A DNA stretch of 47,383 bases. It comes from Pontibacillus litoralis JSM 072002. GTDB taxonomy: Bacteria > Bacillota > Bacilli > Bacillales > BH030062. The DNA is taken from the NCBI RefSeq assembly GCF_000775615.1, contig NZ_AVPG01000025.1, forward strand, positions 1 through 47,383, in the 5' to 3' direction. A model generated the notes under the pieces. That model saw only the letters and a list, made by a program, of their open reading frames with translations. It did not search any database and was not told the origin of the DNA. Positions 17,376 through 25,209 of the stretch are shown one piece after another (the stretch's first letter is position 1; each line of letters starts with the position of its first letter). The position numbers and the translations under genes were made by a program.

Positions 17376-18594
17376 ACTCTATATTCTCCTTCCTCTGTAA
17401 AAAATCAGGAATTTTACAATTGTATTTCTTTAGTGTGTTTATAAATTCATCACTAACCTCCCCAATAACCGGCACTAATTGTTGACCTGTTTTTACTTGT
17501 TTGAAGACAGTAACAGCTTTATTATCAGGTCTAAATTCAACTATTTCACTTAAATAGCGAATTACCTTACCTTCGTGTTCATATTTTTCAATGTGAATAC
17601 CAAACTGGAAATAATTATAAATATCTGATAAAACGGACTCCTCATCAATGGAATATCCAATCTTCATCATATTTATGAATCGTTTCGGAATAGCCCTAGC
17701 ATCTACCGCATGAAGTGTTGTTATAATACGATGACCAGACAATACGGCTTGAAGCATTTCGTATGCTTCCTCTCCACGTGTTTCAGATACTAACATCCAT
17801 ACAGGATTATTACGCAAACCTGCTTTAATGAGATTGGTAAAACCAAACGCTGGTGATGTTATCCAACTATGAATATCTTTATCTGGATATAAGACTTTTA
17901 AATAGCTATCTAAAGTATCCTCCATGTTAATAATTTTTTCGTTAAAAGGAATATCTTTAACTAAAAATTTCTGTAGTTCAGTTTTACCTGTCCCCGTTTC
18001 TCCTGCAATAATATAATTTGAACGTGCTTGTGTTGCTGACCTAAAAAATTCAAGTATATATTCAGGTGCAAATTCTTTGAAATTTTCTTCGTTTAATACT
18101 GATTCGGCCTTTGATGAGCGTAAGGCCATCGTTGTACCAAAAGGTGATAAGCTATTATGAACAGCGTTGATTCGTAAATTATTTAAAGCTGCATCTAAAA
18201 TTGGATTTTTCGGTGTAAACTCCTTCCCTACTGCACTTGCAAATTTTTGAATTAACTTGATAATGTAGTCTTCACTTATGTTTTCACCATAAACATATTT
18301 AGCGTTATTAGTGTTAACAACTAGTTCTGTACCGTTATAACTTATATCTGTCACGTCCGGATCTTTAATTATTTTTTCTACAACACCTAAACCAACCATT
18401 TCAGATAACGCATAATCAAACTTTTCTTCTGTATCAAGAATAATATTGTGCCTTTTGGGTAAATCGTTTTTCATAACTTTTTTTAGAGCTTCTCTTGCCA
18501 CGGTGTCTGTCAAAGAATCAATAACCAACTTCGGATCAATTCTTTTTAAATCATCCATTATATCCTTTAATATATCGTCAGAGATTAACTTCAT
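17347..18594 (-). CDS. CpaF/TadA (VirB11-type) secretion ATPase
   Basis: A 415-residue hexameric-type secretion ATPase. The N-terminal domain (about 55-170) is followed by Walker A GETGTGKT at 198-205, an Asp-box stretch around NMEDTLDSY, and a His-box-like ITTLHAVDAR near 295. It is closer to CpaF/TadA than to T2SS GspE because it lacks the C-terminal zinc motif. AAGGAG precedes the ATG. It may drive the Tad-like pilus, and may also serve as the VirB11 of the transfer apparatus, which otherwise has none in this window. Confidence 0.92.
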   Translation of the reverse strand: MKLISDDILKDIMDDLKRIDPKLVIDSLTDTVAREALKKVMKNDLPKRHNIILDTEEKFDYALSEMVGLGVVEKIIKDPDVTDISYNGTELVVNTNNAKYVYGENISEDYIIKLIQKFASAVGKEFTPKNPILDAALNNLRINAVHNSLSPFGTTMALRSSKAESVLNEENFKEFAPEYILEFFRSATQARSNYIIAGETGTGKTELQKFLVKDIPFNEKIINMEDTLDSYLKVLYPDKDIHSWITSPAFGFTNLIKAGLRNNPVWMLVSETRGEEAYEMLQAVLSGHRIITTLHAVDARAIPKRFINMMKIGYSIDEESVLSDIYNYFQFGIHIEKYEHEGKVIRYLSEIVEFRPDNKAVTVFKQVKTGQQLVPVIGEVSDEFINTLKKYNCKIPDFLQRKENIEYGQKEKIHT

Positions 18595-18635
18595 AATATA
18601 ATTGCTCCTTTTACTGTATTCACCACAATAACACT

Positions 18636-19019
18636 TTACTGATTACTTATATCCGATATATAAGTAGCTTGATAATCTGTATTAGTCTCATCTGTTACCG
18701 TAACTCTTATTGCCATAACCGACTCATTTTCATCTTTGAGGTAATCATATGAATATCGTGGGTTTTTAAGTTTAACATTCACATTATCTTTAAAATTCTT
18801 TTCAAAGCTCATTTCAAAGTTTTCTGTTGTAATATCAGCTGTACCCTCTTCAGCTCTTGAACTATTATCAACACTTTGAAACCCTGCTATTTTTGCAGTT
18901 TCTGTGATTGATAAAACTAAAGAGTTATGCCGGAACTCTTCAATTTTGTAATGTGATACAAATAGGGTTAAGTACAATCCCAAAAACATTATAAAGATAA
19001 TAAAAGGAAAATCCTTCAT
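18636..19019 (-). CDS. TadE-like small bitopic protein
   Basis: A 127-residue protein with an N-terminal transmembrane helix (residues 5-22) and an extracellular domain of about 100 residues. No cysteines and no known motif. Its position, first of the Tad-like block and just ahead of the CpaF ATPase, fits a minor pilin. GGAGG precedes the ATG. A terminator lies just upstream, separating it from the adhesin gene. Confidence 0.6.
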   Translation of the reverse strand: MKDFPFIIFIMFLGLYLTLFVSHYKIEEFRHNSLVLSITETAKIAGFQSVDNSSRAEEGTADITTENFEMSFEKNFKDNVNVKLKNPRYSYDYLKDENESVMAIRVTVTDETNTDYQATYISDISNQ

Positions 19020-19040
19020 TTTATTCCTCCATAACCATAA

Positions 19041-19072
19041 AGAAAAGGCCGATCCATTTATAAATCAGCCTT
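19041..19072 (-). terminator. Intra-operon terminator after the adhesin gene
   Basis: On the minus strand AAGGCTGAT (19064-19072) pairs with ATCGGCCTT (19045-19053), with one G-U pair, followed by TTCTTT. It lies between the adhesin stop and the TadE-like gene, so it probably dampens read-through into the rest of the operon. Confidence 0.6.
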
Positions 19073-19081
19073 CTCTTCTAC

Positions 19082-21670
19082 TTATTTCTTATCCCATTCA
19101 AAAAACCTTTCTTTATCTTCTTCTGTCCAATTAGCAGGAAATTTTGGATCGTCGGAATTGATTGGTATTAACAAAAAAGCATCTTCTTCAATAGTTTCAG
19201 AATCCATATGTGCATGCATATGCGCAAAAACTTCTAAGTTTTGATTAATTACTACATTTATTTCGTGAATCCCTATATCTTTTGTAGATTCAACACTAAT
19301 TGGATACTCACCGACATGCCCCCAAATTGGAATATAAAATTCTCTTCCTCCATCAATTAAATCTCTTTCAATTCGTGGATCATCATTCTTGACTTGCTCA
19401 TCAGAAAATAAATGGCCACTTATTTTTTCAACATTCATATGTGGCAACTCAAATTTTTGATTGGAGGATTTATTATTAGCAGTTGTTTCATTTTTTGTTC
19501 GTTCTAAAGGTACTGTGGCTAATCCCCTTTTTACTGAATATTCTAAGAAACTTTTGTCAACAATCGATTCAGGAACAATCATATTGAAATCATATTCAGT
19601 TACTGCATTACCAAGTTGATTCTCGTATTTGATTTCAACTGGCATTTCAAAACCATAACCAGTTCTCATTCTATCTAATTTATGGACTGGTATTTGGAAC
19701 GATTCATAATGTTTTTTCATTTTTTCCCCTATTTCACGTTCCGTCATTACTACACCTTCAAAAGATATTTTTTTCATATCTGGCGCAGTTACTTTGATAG
19801 TTTTCTCTTCTGATGTATAACCATCAGTTCCAATATTTTTAGCTTTTACATCAATATCATCTTTTGAATAACTTTCAAATTTAACGGTATAAGCATTTTT
19901 TTGATTCACTTTTAAATGATTTTTAGAAACCTTGAAATTTATTTTTTCTGGTAAAGACTTAGCAGTGTACTCCTTTAGACCAATTCTGGTATCTCCTTGA
20001 TACAAAGCTACATTCACTTTTGCTTTTTTCATATCATCAACCTTACCAGAATAGATATTTTCCTTCGATAAGTTAACTTTTACAGGTAGCCCTTCATCAG
20101 CTGGGGCAGTATAAATTTGGATTTTTTCAAACCCTATTTCAACTAACGGCAAGTTGTAGTGATAATTTATTTCTATGTTTTTAGTGCCAACCTTTCCCTT
20201 CGAGACGTTTCCCGTTCTCTTTACATAATTATATGTCCTTTTACCTTTCTTAATGGTCGGATGGCTTTCTGAATATTTATCTCCTCGATGGACTGTATAG
20301 CTCTTAGAATTTTTTATTTTTTCCCCAGTACGCTCATCTAAGTAATTTACAGTAACATTTCTTCTTAGTTTATATTTAAAGGTTTTGGTTACATCTTTGT
20401 CTTTTACACAAACTTTGTATGAAGAAGAGCCCGTACGATCATAAGTCTTTCCATACTTCTTCAAAGACTTACTAGACTTATAGGTTTTGCAAGACCCTAT
20501 TAATTGCTCTGTTTTATAGCTGTTTTTAAGCTTTTTACCCGTATGTTTATCTTTATAATGAATCGTGACGTCTCTTTTTCGTTTTTTAAACTCAGCTGTG
20601 AAACTTGTCTTTGCAGAAGGGTCCGTCACTAATTTCATGTAGCCTAAAGTTTGTAAATTCTGACCTCCGGATGGTTTAGTTATCATAGGTTGAAATTTTT
20701 TCATACTTCCTCTTAAGCTTCCTGATCTGTACGTCATGTCAAGATCTAAAGGGGCTTCCAATCTAATCCACTGACCTCCTTTTACCGTCATTGTTCCTCC
20801 AGTTACACTTTTGTTAGTGGTTAAATTTTTCAATGTAATTTTATTAGGAACAGTGATTTTTACTGTATTTCTAGTATCAGCTATTAATTTAGTTTTTTCG
20901 GAAATTTGTTTATTACCACTTATATAAGTTTTTAATTTTCTGTCAGAAAACTTCAAAGTAGTTGTAGGGGTTTTACCGTTTTTAACCTTATCCCACAATG
21001 CATCATATCCTGGTAAATTCCTTCCTGTCGTACCTCCGGTATAAATTCTATCTAAAACTAAAGAAGTTACCACCATACCTTGATTTTTATTAGAGAAGAT
21101 ATTCTCTGTTCCGCCCCATCCATAGTACAAAGCACGTTTAATATATTCATTATTATAAGTTAAAGGGGTTTGATACTTTGCACCAGTACCTGGAGTCGGC
21201 ACATGATGTTCAAGGCAAAAAGCTAATTCTCCATTAACCCTGAATTCGCCAACGATTGATCCCTTATAGCTTACTTTTCCTACATAAACTATATTTGGTG
21301 CTGATGCATAAGCCTTTTCTGGCTTCAGAAATGCAAATATATTTTTAGAAGTACTGTTCTCAATATCTTCTTCAATTTCTTGCTTCGTTTTCAGTTGTAT
21401 ATTTTGTTTATCACTCTCAATTAAATAATTAAAGTCAGCAGGTACTGCTTTTCCATCCTTCTCCATGTATAACGATTCACCTTCAAACATTACAGAACCG
21501 TCACTATCAGTCCTTAGAAATCCTATACCATCGGTGAATTTAGAATTTTCAAGTTCTCTAGAACTTGATCTATCGGATAACCCTATAGGTATAGTGAATA
21601 ATATGATTAACGCTAAAAATACTAAAAAAAATTTCCTCTTTAACTTACGGCTAGTACTATTGAAAACCAT
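19082..21670 (-). CDS. Surface protein with thioester domain and MucBP-like repeats
   Basis: An 862-residue exported protein. It has an N-terminal hydrophobic signal or anchor (about 14-30), a linker, and a thioester-domain-like region from about 125: Cys152 in LAFCLEHHVP and a candidate partner Gln197 in NQGMVVTSLVL. Such domains form an internal Cys-Gln ester that couples covalently to host or cell-surface amines. Two MucBP-like beta repeats follow (about 375-430, starting VTIHYKDKHTGKKL; about 438-500, starting VTVNYLDERTGEKI), then Ig-like segments. There is no LPXTG or C-terminal membrane helix, so it may stay anchored by its N-terminal helix. It probably mediates mating-pair adhesion. 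The Gln assignment is tentative. Confidence 0.75.
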   Translation of the reverse strand: MVFNSTSRKLKRKFFLVFLALIILFTIPIGLSDRSSSRELENSKFTDGIGFLRTDSDGSVMFEGESLYMEKDGKAVPADFNYLIESDKQNIQLKTKQEIEEDIENSTSKNIFAFLKPEKAYASAPNIVYVGKVSYKGSIVGEFRVNGELAFCLEHHVPTPGTGAKYQTPLTYNNEYIKRALYYGWGGTENIFSNKNQGMVVTSLVLDRIYTGGTTGRNLPGYDALWDKVKNGKTPTTTLKFSDRKLKTYISGNKQISEKTKLIADTRNTVKITVPNKITLKNLTTNKSVTGGTMTVKGGQWIRLEAPLDLDMTYRSGSLRGSMKKFQPMITKPSGGQNLQTLGYMKLVTDPSAKTSFTAEFKKRKRDVTIHYKDKHTGKKLKNSYKTEQLIGSCKTYKSSKSLKKYGKTYDRTGSSSYKVCVKDKDVTKTFKYKLRRNVTVNYLDERTGEKIKNSKSYTVHRGDKYSESHPTIKKGKRTYNYVKRTGNVSKGKVGTKNIEINYHYNLPLVEIGFEKIQIYTAPADEGLPVKVNLSKENIYSGKVDDMKKAKVNVALYQGDTRIGLKEYTAKSLPEKINFKVSKNHLKVNQKNAYTVKFESYSKDDIDVKAKNIGTDGYTSEEKTIKVTAPDMKKISFEGVVMTEREIGEKMKKHYESFQIPVHKLDRMRTGYGFEMPVEIKYENQLGNAVTEYDFNMIVPESIVDKSFLEYSVKRGLATVPLERTKNETTANNKSSNQKFELPHMNVEKISGHLFSDEQVKNDDPRIERDLIDGGREFYIPIWGHVGEYPISVESTKDIGIHEINVVINQNLEVFAHMHAHMDSETIEEDAFLLIPINSDDPKFPANWTEEDKERFFEWDKK

Positions 21671-21700
21671 TAGAGAATCACCTCTTTTTTCTAATAATAT

Positions 21701-21746
21701 AAAAAAGTCTACCGTGATCGATTAAATAATCAATCTCAGTAGACTT
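21701..21746 (-). terminator. Intra-operon terminator before the adhesin gene
   Basis: On the minus strand AAGTCTAC pairs with GTAGACTT (21739-21746 and 21705-21712), with an inner near-palindromic stem, followed by TTTTTT. It separates the first operon gene from the adhesin gene and so would be a strong but partial stop or attenuator. Confidence 0.75.
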
Positions 21747-21769
21747 CAAAAGTCAAAATATGTGATGAA

Positions 21770-22852
21770 TTAAAATTCATCCCAAGGGATGCTTCCGTCA
21801 TCCTCAATTATCCAAGACTCATAAGTGTTACCGTCATTATCTATATAACCTCCATCAACCTTTTTAGCCCCATCTAACTTAGTACCTTCTCGACTACCTG
21901 AGCTCTTATTAGAAGAACTCTCATTCAATGACTGATTAGATGATCTACCACTTGAATTACTAGAAGATTTATCAGACGTTGCTCCTCCGTTCGATTGGTT
22001 AGAAGATACGTCAGATGAATCATTTGTATTTGCAGATGATGATGTAACTGTCGAATCTGACTTAGAAGATGTATCGTAACTATTTTTGTTTGGCTGTTTA
22101 GAAGGATTAGATGATTTTACATTTTGTTGTTGTGTTACTTCTTCTTTTTTTGCAGCTGCAGCAAGACGTTCCTGTTCCTCCTTTTTACGTTCAGCTTCTT
22201 TTTCCATAGCAACCAAATTTTCGTTTAGTACTGCTAATCTCTGATTTAATTCTTCTTTTTCTTTTTTATTCTTTACTTTTCCTACTAGCTTTTTAGCACT
22301 ATCATAGCTTTTTCGGTCTATTGAATCTTCTGCTATAGCTACTGCATTTGATGCAGAACCAAGTTCTTTTAATTGATTTTCAGCTTTTGACAACTTTTTT
22401 GATAAGTGATTAAAAATCGGATCATTTACCGTTTGAATCATTTCTAATTTTTGAGATGTTTCCTCTAATTGTTGAGGTGTAACCCCATTTGCTAACACTC
22501 CATTTATTAAAGTGCTCTCTACTTCATTTTGAATTTCTGCTAAATCTTTAACCGTGTCAATCTCTTCTGTTAATTCAGCTTTATTTCTTTCACCCTCAAC
22601 TTCTTTTACGGCTGCTTCAGCTGTTTTAATTTTCTTATTGATGTTTTTAGCTAGTCTTGTCTTAGTTGGATTATAAAGAGCTTCAACTGTTTCCTCTGCC
22701 TTTTCTAACTTTTCGGCTCTTAATTGTTCCAAGTGGGCTTCTCTTTCTAATTCTTGCTGATGTTGATTATAAGCGTAAACTCCTGTACCAGTTCCAACAA
22801 GCAAACTTGCAGTCACAACACCAAATATAATCTTCTTTTTCACACTTTTCAT
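21770..22852 (-). CDS. Exported coiled-coil, Ser/Asn-rich protein, first gene of the transfer operon
   Basis: About 360 residues: a signal peptide or anchor (about 7-27, ending GVYAYN), a helical coiled-coil region (about 30-240) containing spaced repeats of a type seen in secreted Bacillus proteins, a Ser/Asn/Thr-rich low-complexity segment (about 245-325), and a short C-terminal domain ending WIIEDDGSIPWDEF. The ATG at 22852 has GGGGG six bases upstream, a better start than the in-frame TTG at 22855. The flexible Ser-rich stalk suggests it crosses the wall. No named family is recognised. Confidence 0.75.
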   Translation of the reverse strand: MKSVKKKIIFGVVTASLLVGTGTGVYAYNQHQQELEREAHLEQLRAEKLEKAEETVEALYNPTKTRLAKNINKKIKTAEAAVKEVEGERNKAELTEEIDTVKDLAEIQNEVESTLINGVLANGVTPQQLEETSQKLEMIQTVNDPIFNHLSKKLSKAENQLKELGSASNAVAIAEDSIDRKSYDSAKKLVGKVKNKKEKEELNQRLAVLNENLVAMEKEAERKKEEQERLAAAAKKEEVTQQQNVKSSNPSKQPNKNSYDTSSKSDSTVTSSSANTNDSSDVSSNQSNGGATSDKSSSNSSGRSSNQSLNESSSNKSSGSREGTKLDGAKKVDGGYIDNDGNTYESWIIEDDGSIPWDEF

Positions 22853-23352
22853 CAAATACCCCCTTCTTCTTAATATCGTTATATCTCAGGGAAATATAAA
22901 TGCTTACAAGTATTACAGTACGTTATCATGTTTACAATTCATTATAGATTGGAAGAATAGGGACTTACCTATTCTTCCAATAGAAAATCACCTTAAGTGG
23001 TGATTAATTAGCAATTTTATTAAGTTGCATATACGTCTATAGATTACTATAAACTCCATTTATTTCAGTTGGTTTTTGGCTTATCTCCAACAACCTTACA
23101 ATTATTCTAATTGATGTTTAATCGAGAATAGGATTTCCTGTTCTACAATGTTGGTTTCTGGCTTGTACCAACAACCTTATCGCTAACTATGATCACAAGT
23201 GGATTTTAAGCTTGACCCCCACTAACTTCGTTTGACTGTATAGTTGACTCGAATAGTGATCGTTTCATCGAGAACCACACTATATTCACTTTTCAAAGAT
23301 CTATGTGCTCAAAATGAATTGCACACATCATAACGTATGAAATAATAATTGT
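22853..23352 (-). promoter_or_regulatory. Hairpin-rich 500-base leader of the transfer operon
   Basis: No credible gene on either strand. It contains a perfect 14-bp stem at 22948-22981, a 7-bp stem at about 22986-23005, and three hairpins with similar loops at about 23068-23091, 23151-23173 and 23209-23232. The last three have GTTGG/CCAAC or AGTGG/CCACT stems, loops sharing a GGCTT or AGCTT core, and a recurrent GTTTNATCGAGAA further on. A possible minus-strand promoter (TTGTAA, 16 bases, TAATAC) ends near 22910. It is a likely site for promoter, attenuation or a small RNA. Confidence 0.5.
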
Positions 23353-23613
23353 TTAACTTGCATTTTGGACTTGTAAATAAAGTTCGCTCTTTCTATTTTT
23401 TCTTTTAGCAACAATTTTTCCTTCAATATTCATAACTGTACGAATATCGTAATATATTTCCTCTATTTTCTTGTATTCACTCGTTTCAATATTTTGTACC
23501 ATTAAACCTGGTCTTAATATAAATATATCTTTATTGAAAGTGCGTATTGTTACTCTGTTAAAGTAAGAGAGGAAATCAAACCTACACATTTTAGGTAGTC
23601 GCACTTTTTTCAA
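23353..23613 (-). CDS. Hypothetical basic small protein
   Basis: About 86 residues, basic, with no recognised motif; the sequence alternates hydrophobic and charged residues like a small beta-rich domain. The frame opens at 23631, but GGGGGTGA eight bases before a TTG at 23613 makes that the probable start. It lies 20 bases downstream of an XRE regulator and is probably cotranscribed from the promoter at 23944-23972. A regulatory role for the transfer operon is a guess. Confidence 0.55.
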   Translation of the reverse strand: MKKVRLPKMCRFDFLSYFNRVTIRTFNKDIFILRPGLMVQNIETSEYKKIEEIYYDIRTVMNIEGKIVAKRKNRKSELYLQVQNAS

Positions 23614-23651
23614 ACTTGTCACCCCCTTCATTTACATGAATTACAGTAACC

Positions 23652-23891
23652 TTACTTATGATACAATTGACTTAAAAAACATTTAAGGAAATCAGGCACA
23701 TCTTCCATTGATTTAGCCAAATAAACACGGTGTGGAACCCCAAATAAATCTTCCAACGCATCCATAGCATCTTTTTTTGGAAAGCTATCTCCATGCTCAA
23801 TTCGTTGATACTGCCGTACCGATATTTTTAATTTTCGAGCTATTTCTGCTTGGGTTAGATGTTTTTGATTTCTAAGAACTTTTAATAACAA
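23652..23891 (-). CDS. XRE-family helix-turn-helix regulator
   Basis: A 79-residue DNA-binding protein: HTH spans about residues 12-35 (LTQAEIARKLKISVRQYQRIEHG), then two further helices and a short C-terminal tail. The start is a TTG at 23891 with AGGTGG upstream. It is divergent from another XRE gene, with a shared operator between them, in the manner of a phage- or ICE-type switch. It probably controls the transfer leader or itself. Confidence 0.85.
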   Translation of the reverse strand: MLLKVLRNQKHLTQAEIARKLKISVRQYQRIEHGDSFPKKDAMDALEDLFGVPHRVYLAKSMEDVPDFLKCFLSQLYHK

Positions 23892-23943
23892 TTCACCACC
23901 TCTACCAAAAACATGACTTAATACGTCATCCTTGCTAATTAAA

Positions 23944-23979
23944 ATAATATACGACTTATCACATCATGTCAATGTGATA
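23944..23979 (-). promoter_or_regulatory. Divergent promoter with an 8-bp inverted-repeat operator
   Basis: On the minus strand TTGACA (23967-23972), a 17-base spacer and TATTAT (23944-23949) form a near-consensus promoter for the leftward XRE gene. An inverted repeat TATCACAT/ATGTGATA (23957-23964 and 23972-23979, 7-base gap) covers its -35 box. A regulator bound here would block the leftward promoter and could affect the rightward gene, whose SD is at about 23991. Confidence 0.75.
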
Positions 23980-24002
23980 TTTTACATAAAGGATGGATTA
24001 AC

Positions 24003-24224
24003 TTGAAAACTTTAGGTGCAAGATTAAAGGAATTGAGAAAAGAACAAAATCTCTATCAAACAGATCTAGCAAAATTATTAAACGTTACAGTTCGTCAAAT
24101 TCAACGTTATGAAAAAAATGATAACGAAATTCCCTTATCATCAGCAATGTTTTTAGCTGATTATTTTGATGTATCTCTTGATTATTTAACTGGCCGAAGT
24201 GATGTTCGCTCCACACAAAAATAG
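24003..24224 (+). CDS. XRE-family repressor
   Basis: A 73-residue helix-turn-helix protein, HTH at about 15-40 (QTDLAKLLNVTVRQIQRYE), ending with the DYFDVSLDYLTGRSD stretch typical of small XRE repressors. The start is TTG, with AAAGGATGG upstream. It faces the leftward XRE gene across the operator at 23957-23979 and is the likely antagonist in the switch. Confidence 0.88.
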   Translation: MKTLGARLKELRKEQNLYQTDLAKLLNVTVRQIQRYEKNDNEIPLSSAMFLADYFDVSLDYLTGRSDVRSTQK

Positions 24225-24388
24225 AATGTGAAATATTACTTATGCATATAGATACTATTTTGAAAAATACTAGAAAATATGTAGTGACAGCTATAAATTT
24301 ACCACATGATTGAATTTAATTCAACTATCCTTAGTTACAAATGACTATCTAAAGGACGAATTCATAGGTCTTTGTTCACATCAATCTT

Positions 24389-24416
24389 CCCTTTCGCTAA
24401 ACTCGGAATGAAAGGG
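24389..24416 (+). other. Hairpin sequestering the SD of the third XRE gene
   Basis: CCCTTTC (24389-24395) pairs with GAAAGGG (24410-24416), and the second arm overlaps the strong SD GAAAGGGGG of the gene at 24428. Folding would hide the ribosome binding site, suggesting translational control. Only one stem is seen and no ligand motif. Confidence 0.4.
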
Positions 24417-24427
24417 GGTGTGAAAAA

Positions 24428-24748
24428 ATGGAATGTGAGATTAATTATAGAGAATTGTTTAGTAAACGTTTGTCTTTATTACTTAAATATAATGGTTTAA
24501 CTAGTGCTGGATTAGCTAAAAATATTAATGTATCTAAGTCGCTAGTAACCAAATATACGTCTGGAAAATCTAGTCCAAGTTTTGAAAATCTTATAAAGAT
24601 AGCTAATCATTTTAATGTTTCTATGGATTATTTAAGTGGGAGGAGTTCTTTAGAAGATACTAAGGGAACAGGAAGAACAAATGATAATAAGATCCCAGAA
24701 GAGAGGTTCTTAATTTCTATTGATAATGCGAATATTAATTTGAAATAG
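24428..24748 (+). CDS. XRE-family regulator
   Basis: A 106-residue protein: HTH at about 24-48 (TSAGLAKNINVSKSLVTKYTSG), the HFNVSMDYLSGRS end motif, and a disordered C-terminal extension of about 25 residues. It is the third XRE gene in about 1 kb, lying between the switch region and the iterons, so it could act on replication, partition or transfer. The SD lies in a potential hairpin. Confidence 0.85.
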   Translation: MECEINYRELFSKRLSLLLKYNGLTSAGLAKNINVSKSLVTKYTSGKSSPSFENLIKIANHFNVSMDYLSGRSSLEDTKGTGRTNDNKIPEERFLISIDNANINLK

Positions 24749-24851
24749 ACATTTTTGTATAAAATACAAATAGTAGTTAAAACCACAATAATTTATAAAA
24801 CAAACAAGTATAAATAAAAAATCAAGGAATATAAGGAAATCATATATTTCT

Positions 24852-24882
24852 GCTGCATCCCATATATATCAAGGGATGCAGC
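24852..24882. terminator. 10-bp perfect stem between regulators and iterons
   Basis: GCTGCATCCC and GGGATGCAGC (24852-24861, 24873-24882) form a perfect stem with an 11-base loop, followed on the plus strand by TATTTATATTT. It probably ends the rightward XRE transcript and shields the origin from transcription. Confidence 0.65.
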
Positions 24883-24916
24883 TATTTATATTTCATATAG
24901 AAATACACTAATCACA

Positions 24917-25028
24917 AATCCACATAACTATAAATACGTATTCCTCAATCCACATAACTATAAATACAATACTCGATATTTCACATAACTATAAATACAT
25001 ATTATTAAAAATAGATGTTTATAAATAC
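24917..25028. repeat. Iterons, probable replication origin
   Basis: Three direct repeats of CACATAACTATAAATAC (within 24917-24937, 24947-24967 and 24978-24998), spaced 30-31 bp, then a degenerate fourth ending ATAAATAC at 25028. A period of about three helical turns in an AT-rich region next to the rep gene's 3' end is characteristic of initiator-binding iterons of theta-type plasmids. That this is the origin is inferred. Confidence 0.75.
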
Positions 25029-25209
25029 AGTTTATTTTATATGAAAAAGACGTAACAGGACCTTTAGATTTGAAAATCAATGGTGAGTAAATGGTTGTTT
25101 AAAAGCAAGAAAAGGAGGGCTTTTAAAAGAGGTAATGACAAATAGCCCTTTCAATTTACTTTTTTGAAAAGGCTGGAATGAATTTATGTTGTTTAATCGA
25201 ACTACTGGA

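Noticed and set aside
23068-23232. Repeated GTTGG ... CCAACAACC elements as a CRISPR array
   Set aside because: Only two close copies and one diverged copy, uneven spacing, no cas genes; they fold as hairpins.
24917-25028. Iterons as a CRISPR array
   Set aside because: Spacers are only about 10 bases, and the location fits an origin.
25145-25173. AGCCCTTTCAA/TTGAAAAGGCT as the rep terminator
   Set aside because: Imperfect stem without a downstream T run on the minus strand.
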